A stretch of DNA of 64,000 bases from DATBGO01 sp963840095 (GTDB taxonomy: Bacteria > Actinomycetota > Actinomycetes > Streptosporangiales > Streptosporangiaceae), in NCBI GenBank assembly GCA_963840095.1, contig CAWIXN010000012.1:62001-126000 (forward strand), in the 5' to 3' direction. Made by a program: the position numbers and the translations under genes. Below the pieces are notes generated by a model. It was not told the DNA's origin, ran no database searches, and saw only the letters and a list, made by a program, of their open reading frames with translations. The stretch's first letter is position 1; each line of letters starts with the position of its first letter. Shown piece by piece: positions 41,727 to 50,384 of this stretch.

Positions 41727-41742
41727 GATCACATTGTGAGCG
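41727..41742. promoter_or_regulatory. Palindromic site upstream of the ATPase gene
   Basis: GATCACATTGTGAGC contains TCACATTGTGA, the same 11-bp palindrome found near 12936. It lies about 25-38 bp before the ATPase start, in promoter position, so the gene may have its own regulated promoter inside the pur cluster. Confidence 0.4.
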
Positions 41743-41852
41743 TTTCCCGAGACCGGCCCGGGTAATCATGAACTCGGGCGATCTCTGGACGAACAGTGCC
41801 GTTCGGCGCCTGTTTCGAAGCGGTGGACCCGGAGAAAACGCGCCCGGGACGG

Positions 41853-42095
41853 TCACGCGGGGTGGATCGTGAACTCTTCGATAACCGGATTCGCCAGCAA
41901 TTCCGCGGCCAGTTCAGCGACCCTGGCGACCGCCGCCTCGCCCGCCTGGTCGCTCAGGTCCACCTCGAAACGCTTGCCCTGCCGGACATTTGTGACCTCA
42001 GCGAAGCCAAGCCGCTGGCATGCGCTGGCGATGGCCTCGCCCTGCGGATCGTGGATCTCGGGCTTGAGCATCACCTCGACGACCACTCTGGCCAA
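41853..42095 (-). CDS. purS: Phosphoribosylformylglycinamidine synthase subunit PurS
   Basis: 80 aa structural subunit joining PurL and PurQ. VVVEVMLKPEIHDPQGEAIA and VRQGKRFEVDL are diagnostic, ending EEFTIHPA. The start is TTG 42095 with GGAGG five bases upstream. About 150 bp separate it from the ATPase gene, unusual since purS and purQ normally abut. Confidence 0.95.
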   Translation of the reverse strand: MARVVVEVMLKPEIHDPQGEAIASACQRLGFAEVTNVRQGKRFEVDLSDQAGEAAVARVAELAAELLANPVIEEFTIHPA

Positions 42096-42458
42096 CTGAC
42101 CCTCCGCGAATTTGTGAACTTGGTCACGACGACGCCCCGCGCAGTCCAGCGATAGCGCCGCCGTGGCGGGCGGTCACCGGGCCGCCCGCCCGCACCATCG
42201 TGCCAGGTGTCCCCCGCTGAGCACCGGCCGCCACATCCGCACCGGCCCGCGCGGGCCGGTGCGGGCGCGCGAATTTCCGCGGATCCGCTACGCGCGCATA
42301 ATCGAGGTGAGGCGGGCCCTCGATCCCGGTGGCCCGGGCACTCAACAGGTTGACCGCGGGCGACACCCGCCGGGTACTGTCGCAGCGGAACTCCGACGGA
42401 CGACCGGCGGTCAGGGCATGCTCTGGCGGCCGGCCCTGAGCATGCAAGGGAGTGGCAC
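42096..42458. promoter_or_regulatory. Divergent promoter region purS / 2-oxoacid dehydrogenase operon
   Basis: Holds a perfect 26-bp palindrome at 42238-42263 (arm CGCACCGGCCCGC followed directly by its complement) and an inverted repeat GCATGCTC (42416-42423) / GAGCATGC (42438-42445) just upstream of the bkdA ribosome-binding site. The second is well placed to be an operator. No gene seen. Confidence 0.55.
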
Positions 42459-43610
42459 GTGGCCGTCAAAGCTGCCGGGCGGGTTGCCGCAGCATCTGAC
42501 CCGGGTCGGGGAATACGACCGGAGTCAGATGAGCTCATTCAGCTCCTGACTCCGGAGGGCGAGCGGGCCGAGCATCCGGATTACCCGCTGGAAATCTCCC
42601 CCGACGAGATCAAGGCGCTCTACCGGGACCTGGTCCTGGTCCGCCGGATCGATTTCGAGGCGATCGCCCTGCAGCGCCAAGGCGAGCTCGGCATCTGGGC
42701 CTCGCTGCTCGGCCAGGAAGCCGCGCAGGTCGGCTCGGGCCGGGCCCTGTCGCCACGGGACATGGCGTTCCCCACCTACCGCGAGCACGGCGTCGCCTGG
42801 TGCCGCGGCCTGGACCCGGGCAAGCTGCTTGAGCTCTACCGCGGGGTCAGCCACGGCGGCTGGGATCCGAAGGCGCACAACTTCCACCTGTACTCGATCG
42901 TGATCGGCAGCCAGACGCTGCACGCCACCGGCTACGCGATGGGCATCCAGCGCGACGGCGCGGTCGGCGAGGACGGTGAAGCGGTCATCGCCTACCTCGG
43001 TGACGGGGCAACCAGCCAGGGCGACGTCAACGAGGCGTTCATCTTCGCCTCGGTCACCAACGCGCCGGTGGTCTTCTTCCTCCAGAACAACCAGTGGGCG
43101 ATCTCCGAGCCGCTGGAGCGCCAGAGCCGGGTGCCGCTGTACCGGCGGGCCCGCGGCTTCGGTTTCCCCGGGGTCCGGGTCGACGGCAACGACGTGCTGG
43201 CCTGCCTCGCGGTGACCAGGAAGGCGATGCAGGCCGCCCGGGAGGGCCAGGGCCCGACCCTGATCGAGGCCTACACCTACCGGATGGGGGCGCACACCAC
43301 CACTGACGATCCGACCAGGTACCGGCTGGCCGCCGAGCTCGAGGCGTGGAAGCTGAAGGACCCGATCGAGCGGGTGAAGCAGTACCTGATCAGGTCCGGC
43401 ATGGCGCAGATGAGTTTCATCGAGGAGGTCGAGCAGGAGGCCAACGAGGTCGGCACCCGGGTCCGGACCGCCTGCCTGCAGATGCCCGACCCGCAGCCGC
43501 TGGCGATCTTCGAGAACGTTTACGCGGAGCCGAACCGGCTGGTCGAGGCAGAGCGCGAGCAGTTCGCGGCCTACCTGGACACCTTCGTCGGCGAGGAGGC
43601 CGCGCGATGA
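42459..43610 (+). CDS. bkdA: 2-oxoacid dehydrogenase E1 component, alpha subunit (branched-chain or pyruvate)
   Basis: 383 aa thiamine-diphosphate enzyme that decarboxylates a 2-oxoacid and passes the acyl group to E2. TPP-binding motif YLGDGATSQGDVNEAFIFAS; phosphorylation-loop-like YRMGAHTTTDDPTRYR; QRQGELGIWASLLGQEAAQ. It resembles mycobacterial BkdA (once called PdhA), which makes a branched-chain complex, and vdh in this window fits that. Pyruvate specificity cannot be excluded. GTG 42459 is preceded by AAGGGAG. Its TGA overlaps the next ATG (ATGA). Confidence 0.9.
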   Translation: MAVKAAGRVAAASDPGRGIRPESDELIQLLTPEGERAEHPDYPLEISPDEIKALYRDLVLVRRIDFEAIALQRQGELGIWASLLGQEAAQVGSGRALSPRDMAFPTYREHGVAWCRGLDPGKLLELYRGVSHGGWDPKAHNFHLYSIVIGSQTLHATGYAMGIQRDGAVGEDGEAVIAYLGDGATSQGDVNEAFIFASVTNAPVVFFLQNNQWAISEPLERQSRVPLYRRARGFGFPGVRVDGNDVLACLAVTRKAMQAAREGQGPTLIEAYTYRMGAHTTTDDPTRYRLAAELEAWKLKDPIERVKQYLIRSGMAQMSFIEEVEQEANEVGTRVRTACLQMPDPQPLAIFENVYAEPNRLVEAEREQFAAYLDTFVGEEAAR

Positions 43611-44590
43611 CCATGCTGACCCTCTCGAAGGCGCTGAACGAGGGCCTGCGCAAGGCCCTGGAGAACGATCCCAAGGTCCTCATCATGGGCGAGGACGTCG
43701 GCAAGCTCGGCGGGGTGTTCCGGGTCACCGACGGGCTGCAGAAGGATTTCGGTGAGGCCAGGGTCGTCGATACCCCGCTGGCCGAGTCGGGGATCGTCGG
43801 GACCGCGATCGGGCTTGCGCTGCGCGGCTACCGGCCGGTGTGCGAGATCCAGTTCGACGGGTTCGTCTTCCCCGCGTTCGACCAGATCGTCTCGCAGCTC
43901 GCCAAGATGCATCTCCGCTCGCTGGGGAACCTGAACCTGCCGGTGGTGATCAGGATCCCGTGCGGCGGCGGAATCGGCGCGGTCGAGCATCACAGCGAGT
44001 CCCCCGAGGCCTACTTCGCCCACACCGCCGGGCTCCGGGTCGTCGCCTGCGGCAACCCCGAAGATGCCTACACGATGATCCAGCAGTCCATCAGCTGCGA
44101 GGACCCGGTGATCTTCTTCGAGCCCAAGCGCCGGTACTGGGACAAGGCCGAGGTCGATACCGTCGGCGGCCTCGGCGCGGCGGTACCGCTCAGCTCGGCC
44201 AGGACCGTGACCAGCGGCACCGACGTGACCGTGCTCTGCTACGGGCCGATGGTCAGGACGTGCGCGGAGGTCGCGGTGGCGGCCGATAAGGACGGACGCT
44301 CACTGGAGGTCATCGACCTGCGCTCGCTCGCGCCCCTGGACACCGGGGCGATCTTCGCGTCGGTGCGTCGGACCGGCCGCTGCGTGGTCGTGCATGAGGC
44401 GACGGTCACCGGCGGCCTCGGCGCCGAGATCGCCGCCCGGGTCACTGAGGAATGCTTCTACCAGCTGGAGGCTCCGGTGCTGCGAGTGGGCGGGTTCTCC
44501 ACTCCGTATCCTCCGTCCCGGCTGGAGGACCATTACCTGCCCGACCTGGACCGGGTGCTTGACGCCGTCGACCGCACGTTCGCCTACTGA
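43607..44590 (+). CDS. bkdB: 2-oxoacid dehydrogenase E1 component, beta subunit
   Basis: 327 aa transketolase-like beta subunit. GEDVGKLGGVFRVTDGLQ, DTPLAESGIVGTAIGLAL, CEIQFDGFVFPAFDQIVSQ and EHHSESPEAYF are conserved E1beta motifs. The start overlaps the stop of the alpha gene by four bases, giving translational coupling and equal stoichiometry. E2 follows after 10 bp. No E3 (dihydrolipoamide dehydrogenase) is in the cluster, as is usual in actinomycetes. Confidence 0.93.
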   Translation: MTMLTLSKALNEGLRKALENDPKVLIMGEDVGKLGGVFRVTDGLQKDFGEARVVDTPLAESGIVGTAIGLALRGYRPVCEIQFDGFVFPAFDQIVSQLAKMHLRSLGNLNLPVVIRIPCGGGIGAVEHHSESPEAYFAHTAGLRVVACGNPEDAYTMIQQSISCEDPVIFFEPKRRYWDKAEVDTVGGLGAAVPLSSARTVTSGTDVTVLCYGPMVRTCAEVAVAADKDGRSLEVIDLRSLAPLDTGAIFASVRRTGRCVVVHEATVTGGLGAEIAARVTEECFYQLEAPVLRVGGFSTPYPPSRLEDHYLPDLDRVLDAVDRTFAY

Positions 44591-44600
44591 GGGGTCCCGC

Positions 44601-46166
44601 ATGTCAGAGCTGAAGGAATTCAAGCTGCCTGATGTCGGCGAGGGCCTGACCGAGGCAGAGATCATCAAGTGGCACGTCCAGCCCGGCGACACGGTGACCG
44701 TCAACCAGATCATCGTGGAGATCGAGACCGCCAAGGCTGTCGTCGAGCTTCCGTGCCCGTATGCGGGAGTCGTCTCCGGGCTGCTGGTCTCCGAGGGCAC
44801 GACCGCGGACGTGGGGACGCCGATCATCGCCGTCGACGTCGGCGCCGAAGCAGGCAGCGGCGGCGGCCGGGCCGGTGGCGAGCCGCAGGCCCGATCGCCG
44901 CAGGCCACTGCGGCCGCCGCAGCGGAAGACCTGGTCCCGGAGCCGCCCGAGGAAGGCGCGGTCGAGCCGGGCATCCACGGCAGCCCGGCGCCGAAGCAGG
45001 AGCGCCAGGCCGTCCTGGTCGGTTACGGGGTTAAGCTCGGGCCGACCACGCGGCGCGCCAGGAAGCCGCGCTCCGGAGGGGCCGGGTCGGCTCCGGCCGG
45101 GGGGGCCGGCTCCGCGTCGGCTGGTCCCGCGCCAGCCGGCCTGGCCAACCCGCCTGGTGCCACAAGTCCCGCCGCCAGCCCCGCTGGCACCGCCAACCCC
45201 GCTGGTGCCGCCCGCGCTGGAACCGCCAACGGATCGCCGGCGCGTACCGCTCCGGCGGGCTCGCAGGTGCTGGCGAAGCCACCCGTCCGGAAGCTGGCCA
45301 AGGACCTCGGCGTAGACCTGGCCAGGCTGGCCGGCACCGGCCCGAACGGCTCAATCACGCGGGACGACGTGCAGACGGCGGCCGCGAGCCGGGTAGCCGA
45401 CGGCCAGGAGGCCGGCCCGCTGGCGGGCTCCGCCCCGCTGCGGTTCAGTCCGGCTGCCGACGACGCCCGCGAGCAGCGGGTCGCGATCCGCGGCGTCCGG
45501 AAGCACACGGCCGCCGCGGTCTCGTCCAGTGCCTTCACGGCCCCGCACGTCACCGAGTTCCTGCAGGTGGACGTGACTGCCACGATGGCGGCGACCGCGC
45601 AGGTCAAGACGCTTCCCGAGTTCGCCGGGGTACGCGTGTCGCCGCTGCTGTTCGTGGCCAGGGCCCTGCTGGTGGCGGTGACCAGGCACCCGATGATCAA
45701 CTCTGCCTGGGACGAGTCCGCCCAGGAGATCGTGGTCAAGAACTACGTGAACCTCGGCATCGCCGCGGCCACCGACCGCGGCCTAGTCGTGCCGAACATC
45801 AAGGACGCCCATCTGCTCGCCCTGCCCGACCTCGCTCGCGCGCTGACGGAACTCGCCGAGACCGCCCGGGCGGGCCGGGCGAGCGTCGCCGATATGCAGG
45901 GCGGCACCGTCACGATCACCAACGTGGGCATCTTCGGGATAGACGCCGGCACGCCCATCCTGACTCCAGGCGAAGCCGCAATTCTGGCGTTCGGGCAGGT
46001 CAAGGACGCGCCCTGGGTCCACGAGGGTCAGCTCGCGGTGCGAAAGGTCACCACCCTCTCGCTGTCCTTCGACCACCGCATCGTCGATGGCGACCTGGGC
46101 TCCGCGGTGCTCCACGACGTAGGTGCCATGCTGGAGGACCCAGTGCGGATCCTGGCCTGGTCCTGA
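44601..46166 (+). CDS. bkdC: Dihydrolipoamide acyltransferase (E2)
   Basis: 521 aa. Lipoyl domain with the lipoylated Lys45 in IETAKAVVEL; Ala/Pro-rich linker; E3-binding domain KPPVRKLAKDLGVDLARLAG; catalytic domain ending LSLSFDHRIVDGDLG with the active-site His and Asp. A second Pro/Ala-rich linker (about 150-235) contains short imperfect repeats. It transfers the acyl group to CoA. Third gene of the operon. Confidence 0.94.
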   Translation: MSELKEFKLPDVGEGLTEAEIIKWHVQPGDTVTVNQIIVEIETAKAVVELPCPYAGVVSGLLVSEGTTADVGTPIIAVDVGAEAGSGGGRAGGEPQARSPQATAAAAAEDLVPEPPEEGAVEPGIHGSPAPKQERQAVLVGYGVKLGPTTRRARKPRSGGAGSAPAGGAGSASAGPAPAGLANPPGATSPAASPAGTANPAGAARAGTANGSPARTAPAGSQVLAKPPVRKLAKDLGVDLARLAGTGPNGSITRDDVQTAAASRVADGQEAGPLAGSAPLRFSPAADDAREQRVAIRGVRKHTAAAVSSSAFTAPHVTEFLQVDVTATMAATAQVKTLPEFAGVRVSPLLFVARALLVAVTRHPMINSAWDESAQEIVVKNYVNLGIAAATDRGLVVPNIKDAHLLALPDLARALTELAETARAGRASVADMQGGTVTITNVGIFGIDAGTPILTPGEAAILAFGQVKDAPWVHEGQLAVRKVTTLSLSFDHRIVDGDLGSAVLHDVGAMLEDPVRILAWS

Positions 46167-46207
46167 GGCCGACCCGCAACGGGACGGGACGCTTGGGAAG
46201 GAGCGCG

Positions 46208-46501
46208 ATGATCAGGCATGTGGCATGTTTCGCCTGGACGGCAGACGCGACCGCCGCCCAGCGCCAGCAGGTCACCGACGAACTCGCCGCCCTGCCGCCG
46301 CTCATGCGCGGGCTGCGGGCCTACCATTTCGGCCCCGACGCCGGCCTGGCCGAAGGCAACTACGACTTTGCCGTCGTCGCGGATTTCGATGACACCGGGA
46401 GTTACCTCGCCTATCGCGACCACCCAGCCCACCGGGCCATCATCGAGCAGGTCGTCCGGCCCATCACGGAACGCCGCGCCGCAGTCCAGTATCAGTTCTG
46501 A
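46208..46501 (+). CDS. Dabb-family (stress-responsive alpha/beta barrel) protein
   Basis: 97 aa. MIRHVACFAW at the start, a long helix, then YDFAVVADFDDTGSYLAYRD and HPAHRAIIEQVV are the Dabb domain, a dimeric ferredoxin-like barrel. Members include small cyclases and stress proteins; the activity here is unknown. ATG 46208 with GGAAGGAG upstream. It follows the E2 gene by 41 bp and may be on the same transcript. Confidence 0.88.
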   Translation: MIRHVACFAWTADATAAQRQQVTDELAALPPLMRGLRAYHFGPDAGLAEGNYDFAVVADFDDTGSYLAYRDHPAHRAIIEQVVRPITERRAAVQYQF

Positions 46502-46548
46502 GTGAGCCGGGTTCTGTTACTACGGTGGGCTGGGCGGCCGACCGCAGA

Positions 46549-48374
46549 TCAGAACGCTTCCTCCGGGAGTTCCATGAGGTCGAGTCCGGTTGCCTCGGCG
46601 ATTTCCCGCTCCGCGGCTAGCCTGGGCAGCACCGTGGCAGCGAAGAACCGGGCGGCGGCGATCTTGCCCTGGTAGAACGCGCTGTCGGCGACCGGACCGG
46701 GCTCGTCCAGCTTGGCCAGGGCCACCTCGGCCTGGCGCCCGAGCAGCCAGCCGATGACCAGGTCGCCCAGGGCCAGCAGAAGCCGGGTGGTATTCAGCCC
46801 AACCTTGTAGAGCTCGGAGGGCTGGTCGAGGCTCTGGCCGAAGTAGCCGTGCATGGCGGTCACCATGGCCTGGACATCCTCGGCCGCCCGGCCGATGGCT
46901 GCGCGCTCCGCCTTGAGCCGCCCGTTGCCCGCCTCGGCCGTCACGAAGTTGGTGATCTGCCAGAGCAGGTACTGCAGGGCCTGGTCCTGGTTCCGCAGGA
47001 TCTTGCGGAAATACAGGTCCATCCCCTGGATTGTGGTGGTGCCCTCATACAGGCTGTCGATCTTCGCGTCCCTGACGTACTGCTCGATCGGGTAATCCTG
47101 CAGGAAGCCCGAGCCGCCGAAGGTCTGAAGGGACAGCGTCAGCATTTCGTAGGCGCGCTCCGAGCCGACCCCCTTGACGATGGGCAGCAGCAGGTCATTG
47201 ACCTCGGCCGCGATCCCGGCCGGCTCGTCATGGGCCAGCGCGACCTGTATCGCGTCCTGGAAGGAGGCCGTGTAGAGGACGAGCGCCCGCATGCCTTCGG
47301 CGTAAGCCTTCTGCAGCATGAGCATGCGGCGGACGTCCGGGTGGTTAATGATCGGGACGCGGGGCGCGACCTTGTCCATGAGCTGGGTCAGGTCGGCACC
47401 CTGCACCCGGCTCTTCGCGTAGTCAAGGGCATTCAAGTACCCGGTCGACAGGGTGGCGATCGCCTTGGTGCCGACCATCATCCGGGCATTCTCGATGATC
47501 ACGAACATCTGCCTGATGCCGTCGTGCTCGTCGCCGACGAGCGTGCCCACCGCCGGGTGCCTGGCACCGAAGGTCAGCTCGCAGGTAGTCGAGGCCTTCA
47601 GGCCCATCTTGTGCTCGACGACCGTGGCGTAGACGCCGTTGCGCTCGCCAAGCTCGCCGTCTTCCGACACGAGGTACTTGGGTACCAGGAACATCGAAAG
47701 GCCCTTGGTGCCCGGGCCGGCCCCTCCGGACGGGCCAGCACCAGGTGCAGGATGTTCTCCGACATGTCGTGCTCGGCGCCGGTGATGAACCGCTTGACGC
47801 CCTCGAGGTGCCAGGTCCCGTCCGGCTGCCGGATCGCCTTGGTCCGGCCCGCGCCAACGTCGGACCCGGCATCAGGCTCGGTCAGCGCCATCGTGGCGGT
47901 CCACTTGCGCTCGATGGCGAACTCGGCAAAGCGCTTCTGCGCGGGCGTGCCCATCCGCCAGAGGGCGTGGCAGAAGGAGGCCCCGCTGGCATACATCCAG
48001 ACGGCCGGGTTCGCACCGAGGATCAGCTCGGCCACCGACCAGCCGATGGACCGTGGCGTAAGCGTCCCGCCCAGCTCAGGCGGCAGCTCAAGGCGGAACC
48101 ACTCTGCATCAAGGAACGCGTTGAAGGACTTCTTGAACCCCTCGGGCATCCGGACGGATCCGGTGGCCGGGTCGAATACCGGCGGGTTGCGGTCCGCCTC
48201 GACGAACGAATCGGCCACCGGGCCGGTGGCGAGCTTGTTCACCTCGTGGAGGATCCCCTTGGCGGTCTGCTCATCTAGTTCGGAGTACGGCTCGGAGCCC
48301 AGCAGATCCTGCCGCCGGAGCACCTCGAACAGGTTGAACTCAATATCGCGGAGGTTGCTCTTGTAGTGACCCAC
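46549..48374 (-). pseudogene. fadE5: FadE5-like acyl-CoA dehydrogenase with a one-base frameshift
   Basis: The 5' frame (48374 to about 47725) starts MGHYKSNLRDIEFNLFEVLR and includes TMALTEPDAGSDVGAGRTKA, GVKRFITGAEHDMSENI and ARPEG. The 3' frame continues GTKGLSMFLVPKYLVSEDG through IENARMMVGTKA and QTFGGSGFLQDYPIEQ to the end. Adding one G to the GGGG run at 47721-47724 restores PEGAGPGTKG and a protein of about 608 aa, the full family length. The family oxidises saturated long- to short-chain acyl-CoA. Either an inactive gene or a homopolymer sequencing error. Paired operator-like sites lie upstream. Confidence 0.85.
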
Positions 48375-48400
48375 CGTGTCCTCCCCAGCCGTGCGTCGTG

Positions 48401-48445
48401 CTACCGGCCAGTAACATAACCTAGTCTACCAGCCAGTAACAAGAC
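48401..48445. promoter_or_regulatory. Tandem operator-like repeats upstream of the acyl-CoA dehydrogenase
   Basis: CTACCGGCCAGTAACATAAC (48401-48420) and CTACCAGCCAGTAACAAGAC (48426-48445) repeat with a 25-bp period. Each core TACCRGCCAGTA is itself near-palindromic. The position, 27-71 bp before the minus-strand start, suggests repression by a TetR-type fatty-acid regulator; identity unknown. Confidence 0.6.
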
Positions 48446-48487
48446 CCCAGGAGACCCGCGCGGCCTGGGCGCAGTACCGCAAATACC

Positions 48488-49294
48488 TCACTGCAGGATG
48501 TTGATCGCCCGGGCAATCACCAGGGCGGCCAGGGCGAGCGACACTGCGGATTGCAGGAGCATGGTGAGCTTGGCCCAGCGCGCCAGCGGCATGACATCGG
48601 TCGGGCTGAACGCGGCGGCGTTGGTAAACGACAGGTACAGGTAATCGACGAACCGCGTTTCCCAGTCGGGCGGCGCCAGCTCGGGCGAGGCCATCTGCGG
48701 GAACATCAGATCGGGGAACTGCGCCCTGCCCATCGACCGGTGCACCGGTCCGCCGCGGTCGAATTCCCAGTACCAGAGCGCGAATGCGATCACGTTGGTC
48801 GCCCAGACCGTACCGCCCGCGGTGAGGAGCTGGACCGGGGTCCCGGCCGCACGGCCGTCCACGATCTCAAGCACCAGCCGAGCCGCTGACCACGCGTTCG
48901 CCAAGGTGACCAGCAAGACCAGCACGATGCTGCCGGCCCTGGCCGTGGTCGAGCGCCGCTCGAACCGCACCGGGTTGGCGATCAGCAGCCCGATGAACAG
49001 CGCTCCCTCGAGTACCGGCAGCAGGTAGTCCGGCTGCAGGGCCAGCCGCCGCGGGAGCAGCCCTTGCAGGACGATCGCCGCGATCACGGTGATCGTCACC
49101 GGCCAGCGGGACTCCGCAGTTGTCCGCCGCCGCCAGGCCGGGAGGACGCCGGCCCGGCCCGCGGCTACCTGGTCGACTAGCTTCACCAGCTCGTGCCACG
49201 GCTCGCCCGCCCGGCGGCCGTCCTGGAGTGGACCAGGCTCAGCCGCTGCTCGTGGTTGCGCGCCAGGCTCGGGTGTGTGTCCTTCTTGCGACAT
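48488..49294 (-). CDS. DUF1345-like multi-pass membrane protein
   Basis: 268 aa from ATG 49294. A hydrophilic N-terminus is followed by five or so membrane helices (TVIAAIVLQGLLPRRLAL, LLPVLEGALFIGLLI, GSIVLVLLVTLANAW, WATNVIAFALWYWEF, AVSLALAALVIARAINI). The re-entrant-like YLYLSFTNAAAFSPTDVMPL resembles the P-loop of two-helix potassium channels, a feature of this family. No charged transport motif otherwise. Transport of an ion is inferred, not shown. Confidence 0.75.
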   Translation of the reverse strand: MSQEGHTPEPGAQPRAAAEPGPLQDGRRAGEPWHELVKLVDQVAAGRAGVLPAWRRRTTAESRWPVTITVIAAIVLQGLLPRRLALQPDYLLPVLEGALFIGLLIANPVRFERRSTTARAGSIVLVLLVTLANAWSAARLVLEIVDGRAAGTPVQLLTAGGTVWATNVIAFALWYWEFDRGGPVHRSMGRAQFPDLMFPQMASPELAPPDWETRFVDYLYLSFTNAAAFSPTDVMPLARWAKLTMLLQSAVSLALAALVIARAINILQ

Positions 49295-49476
49295 GCGTTC
49301 ATTGTCAACGTCTCGCGGCCGTACCCGCAGCCAGAGGCCTCGACAGCCCCGCCCGGACCGCTCAGCGCGATCGAGGCACATTGGCACCGCGCGTAACCCG
49401 ATCGCCCCCCTTCGCGCGTCCATACATCGGGCCCTGTCTGGCCCGCCCCGCAGCTCTCCCCGCCGGAAGAGGAATC

Positions 49477-49647
49477 ATGGCCGACTACGCAATCGGCGCG
49501 GTCGCCGTCGTCATCGCCTTCGGCGTCTGGCTGCGGTACAGCGTCGGATCAGTGCTGCTGGCTTACCGGCTCGGCAAGGTGGCCGGCCGACGGCAATGCT
49601 CAGGACCGCAAGGCTGCCGGCTTGACCTGCCGCCCGGGCCGTCCTAG
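49477..49647 (+). CDS. Small single-span membrane protein
   Basis: 56 aa: ADYAIGAVAVVIAFGVWLRY is one membrane helix, followed by a short basic cytoplasmic tail with two Cys (RRQCSGPQGC). GAAGAGGAATC precedes the ATG, a reasonable ribosome-binding site. It is divergent from the DUF1345-like gene. It resembles the next small protein in size, topology and the helix-WLR ending. Unknown function; real expression is likely but not certain. Confidence 0.5.
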   Translation: MADYAIGAVAVVIAFGVWLRYSVGSVLLAYRLGKVAGRRQCSGPQGCRLDLPPGPS

Positions 49648-49906
49648 CCGCCGGCGGCGTGCGTCTAGCCAAGGAGATCCGCGCTGGCCAGCTCGGGGCC
49701 TTCGTTGAGCGCCGCCGTCGAGCGCGGCGCCGCCGATTCCGCTCCCGGATCCCAGTGACAGGCGACCATGACGCTCGCCGGACCGGGAAGCCCCGAAGTC
49801 GGGGGTGGCCGGATGCCCAAAGCCCGGCGTCACCATAAGAGCAGCGCCCGGCACACCATCAGGGGGCGCCCGCCAGCCCCGAACCTCGCAGGCAAGGACA
49901 ACCGCC

Positions 49907-50125
49907 ATGACTGACCTCACAACCCTCGCCTTAGCCGAGGGCATCGCCGTCACCATCGCAGCAGGCGCGTGGCTCCGCCAAAGATCCCGTACCCGTCACC
50001 TACAGCAGCACCTGGGCGACCTCATCGTGCAGGTACGTGACCTCGCCGGGCAGCTAGAGCACCAGGAGCCGCCCGGGCAGCAGCTCCGCCCGGTGCTCCG
50101 CGCGGTTCAGGGCGGCAGGAGATGA
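49907..50125 (+). CDS. Small membrane protein with a coiled-coil tail
   Basis: 72 aa. One hydrophobic helix (LALAEGIAVTIAAGAWLRQ) then an amphipathic heptad-like helix LQQHLGDLIVQVRDLAGQLE. AAGGACAACCGCC precedes the ATG. Same architecture as the small protein about 260 bp upstream; both could form membrane oligomers. No match to a named family. Confidence 0.5.
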   Translation: MTDLTTLALAEGIAVTIAAGAWLRQRSRTRHLQQHLGDLIVQVRDLAGQLEHQEPPGQQLRPVLRAVQGGRR

Positions 50126-50138
50126 CCGGCCGCCGCTG

Positions 50139-50210
50139 AGTGCCGCGGGACCAAGTGCCGCGGGACCAAGTGCCGCGGGACCAAGTGCCGCGGGGCCAAG
50201 TGGCGCGGGA
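50139..50210. repeat. 15-bp tandem repeat, about five copies
   Basis: AAGTGCCGCGGGACC and near-identical units, contiguous, downstream of the small membrane gene; the last copies diverge (GGGGCC, GGCGCG). The centre CCGCGG is palindromic. The remainder of the gap to 50384 is the promoter region of the tandem acyl-CoA dehydrogenase. Confidence 0.9.
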
Positions 50211-50384
50211 GGCTATCTGGCGCGGTGCGAGGCTCCGGCACGGCGCGACTTCGAGACCGCGCCGACCGCTGAAGTCCACCGCGTGTCACGGATGCGCAGG
50301 TCAGCGTGACGGCCTGGGCGCTAACCGAATCTCGTTCTAAAGTGTTCGGCATCGGCACAGCGGACCCGGCGAACGAGGTGCGTC

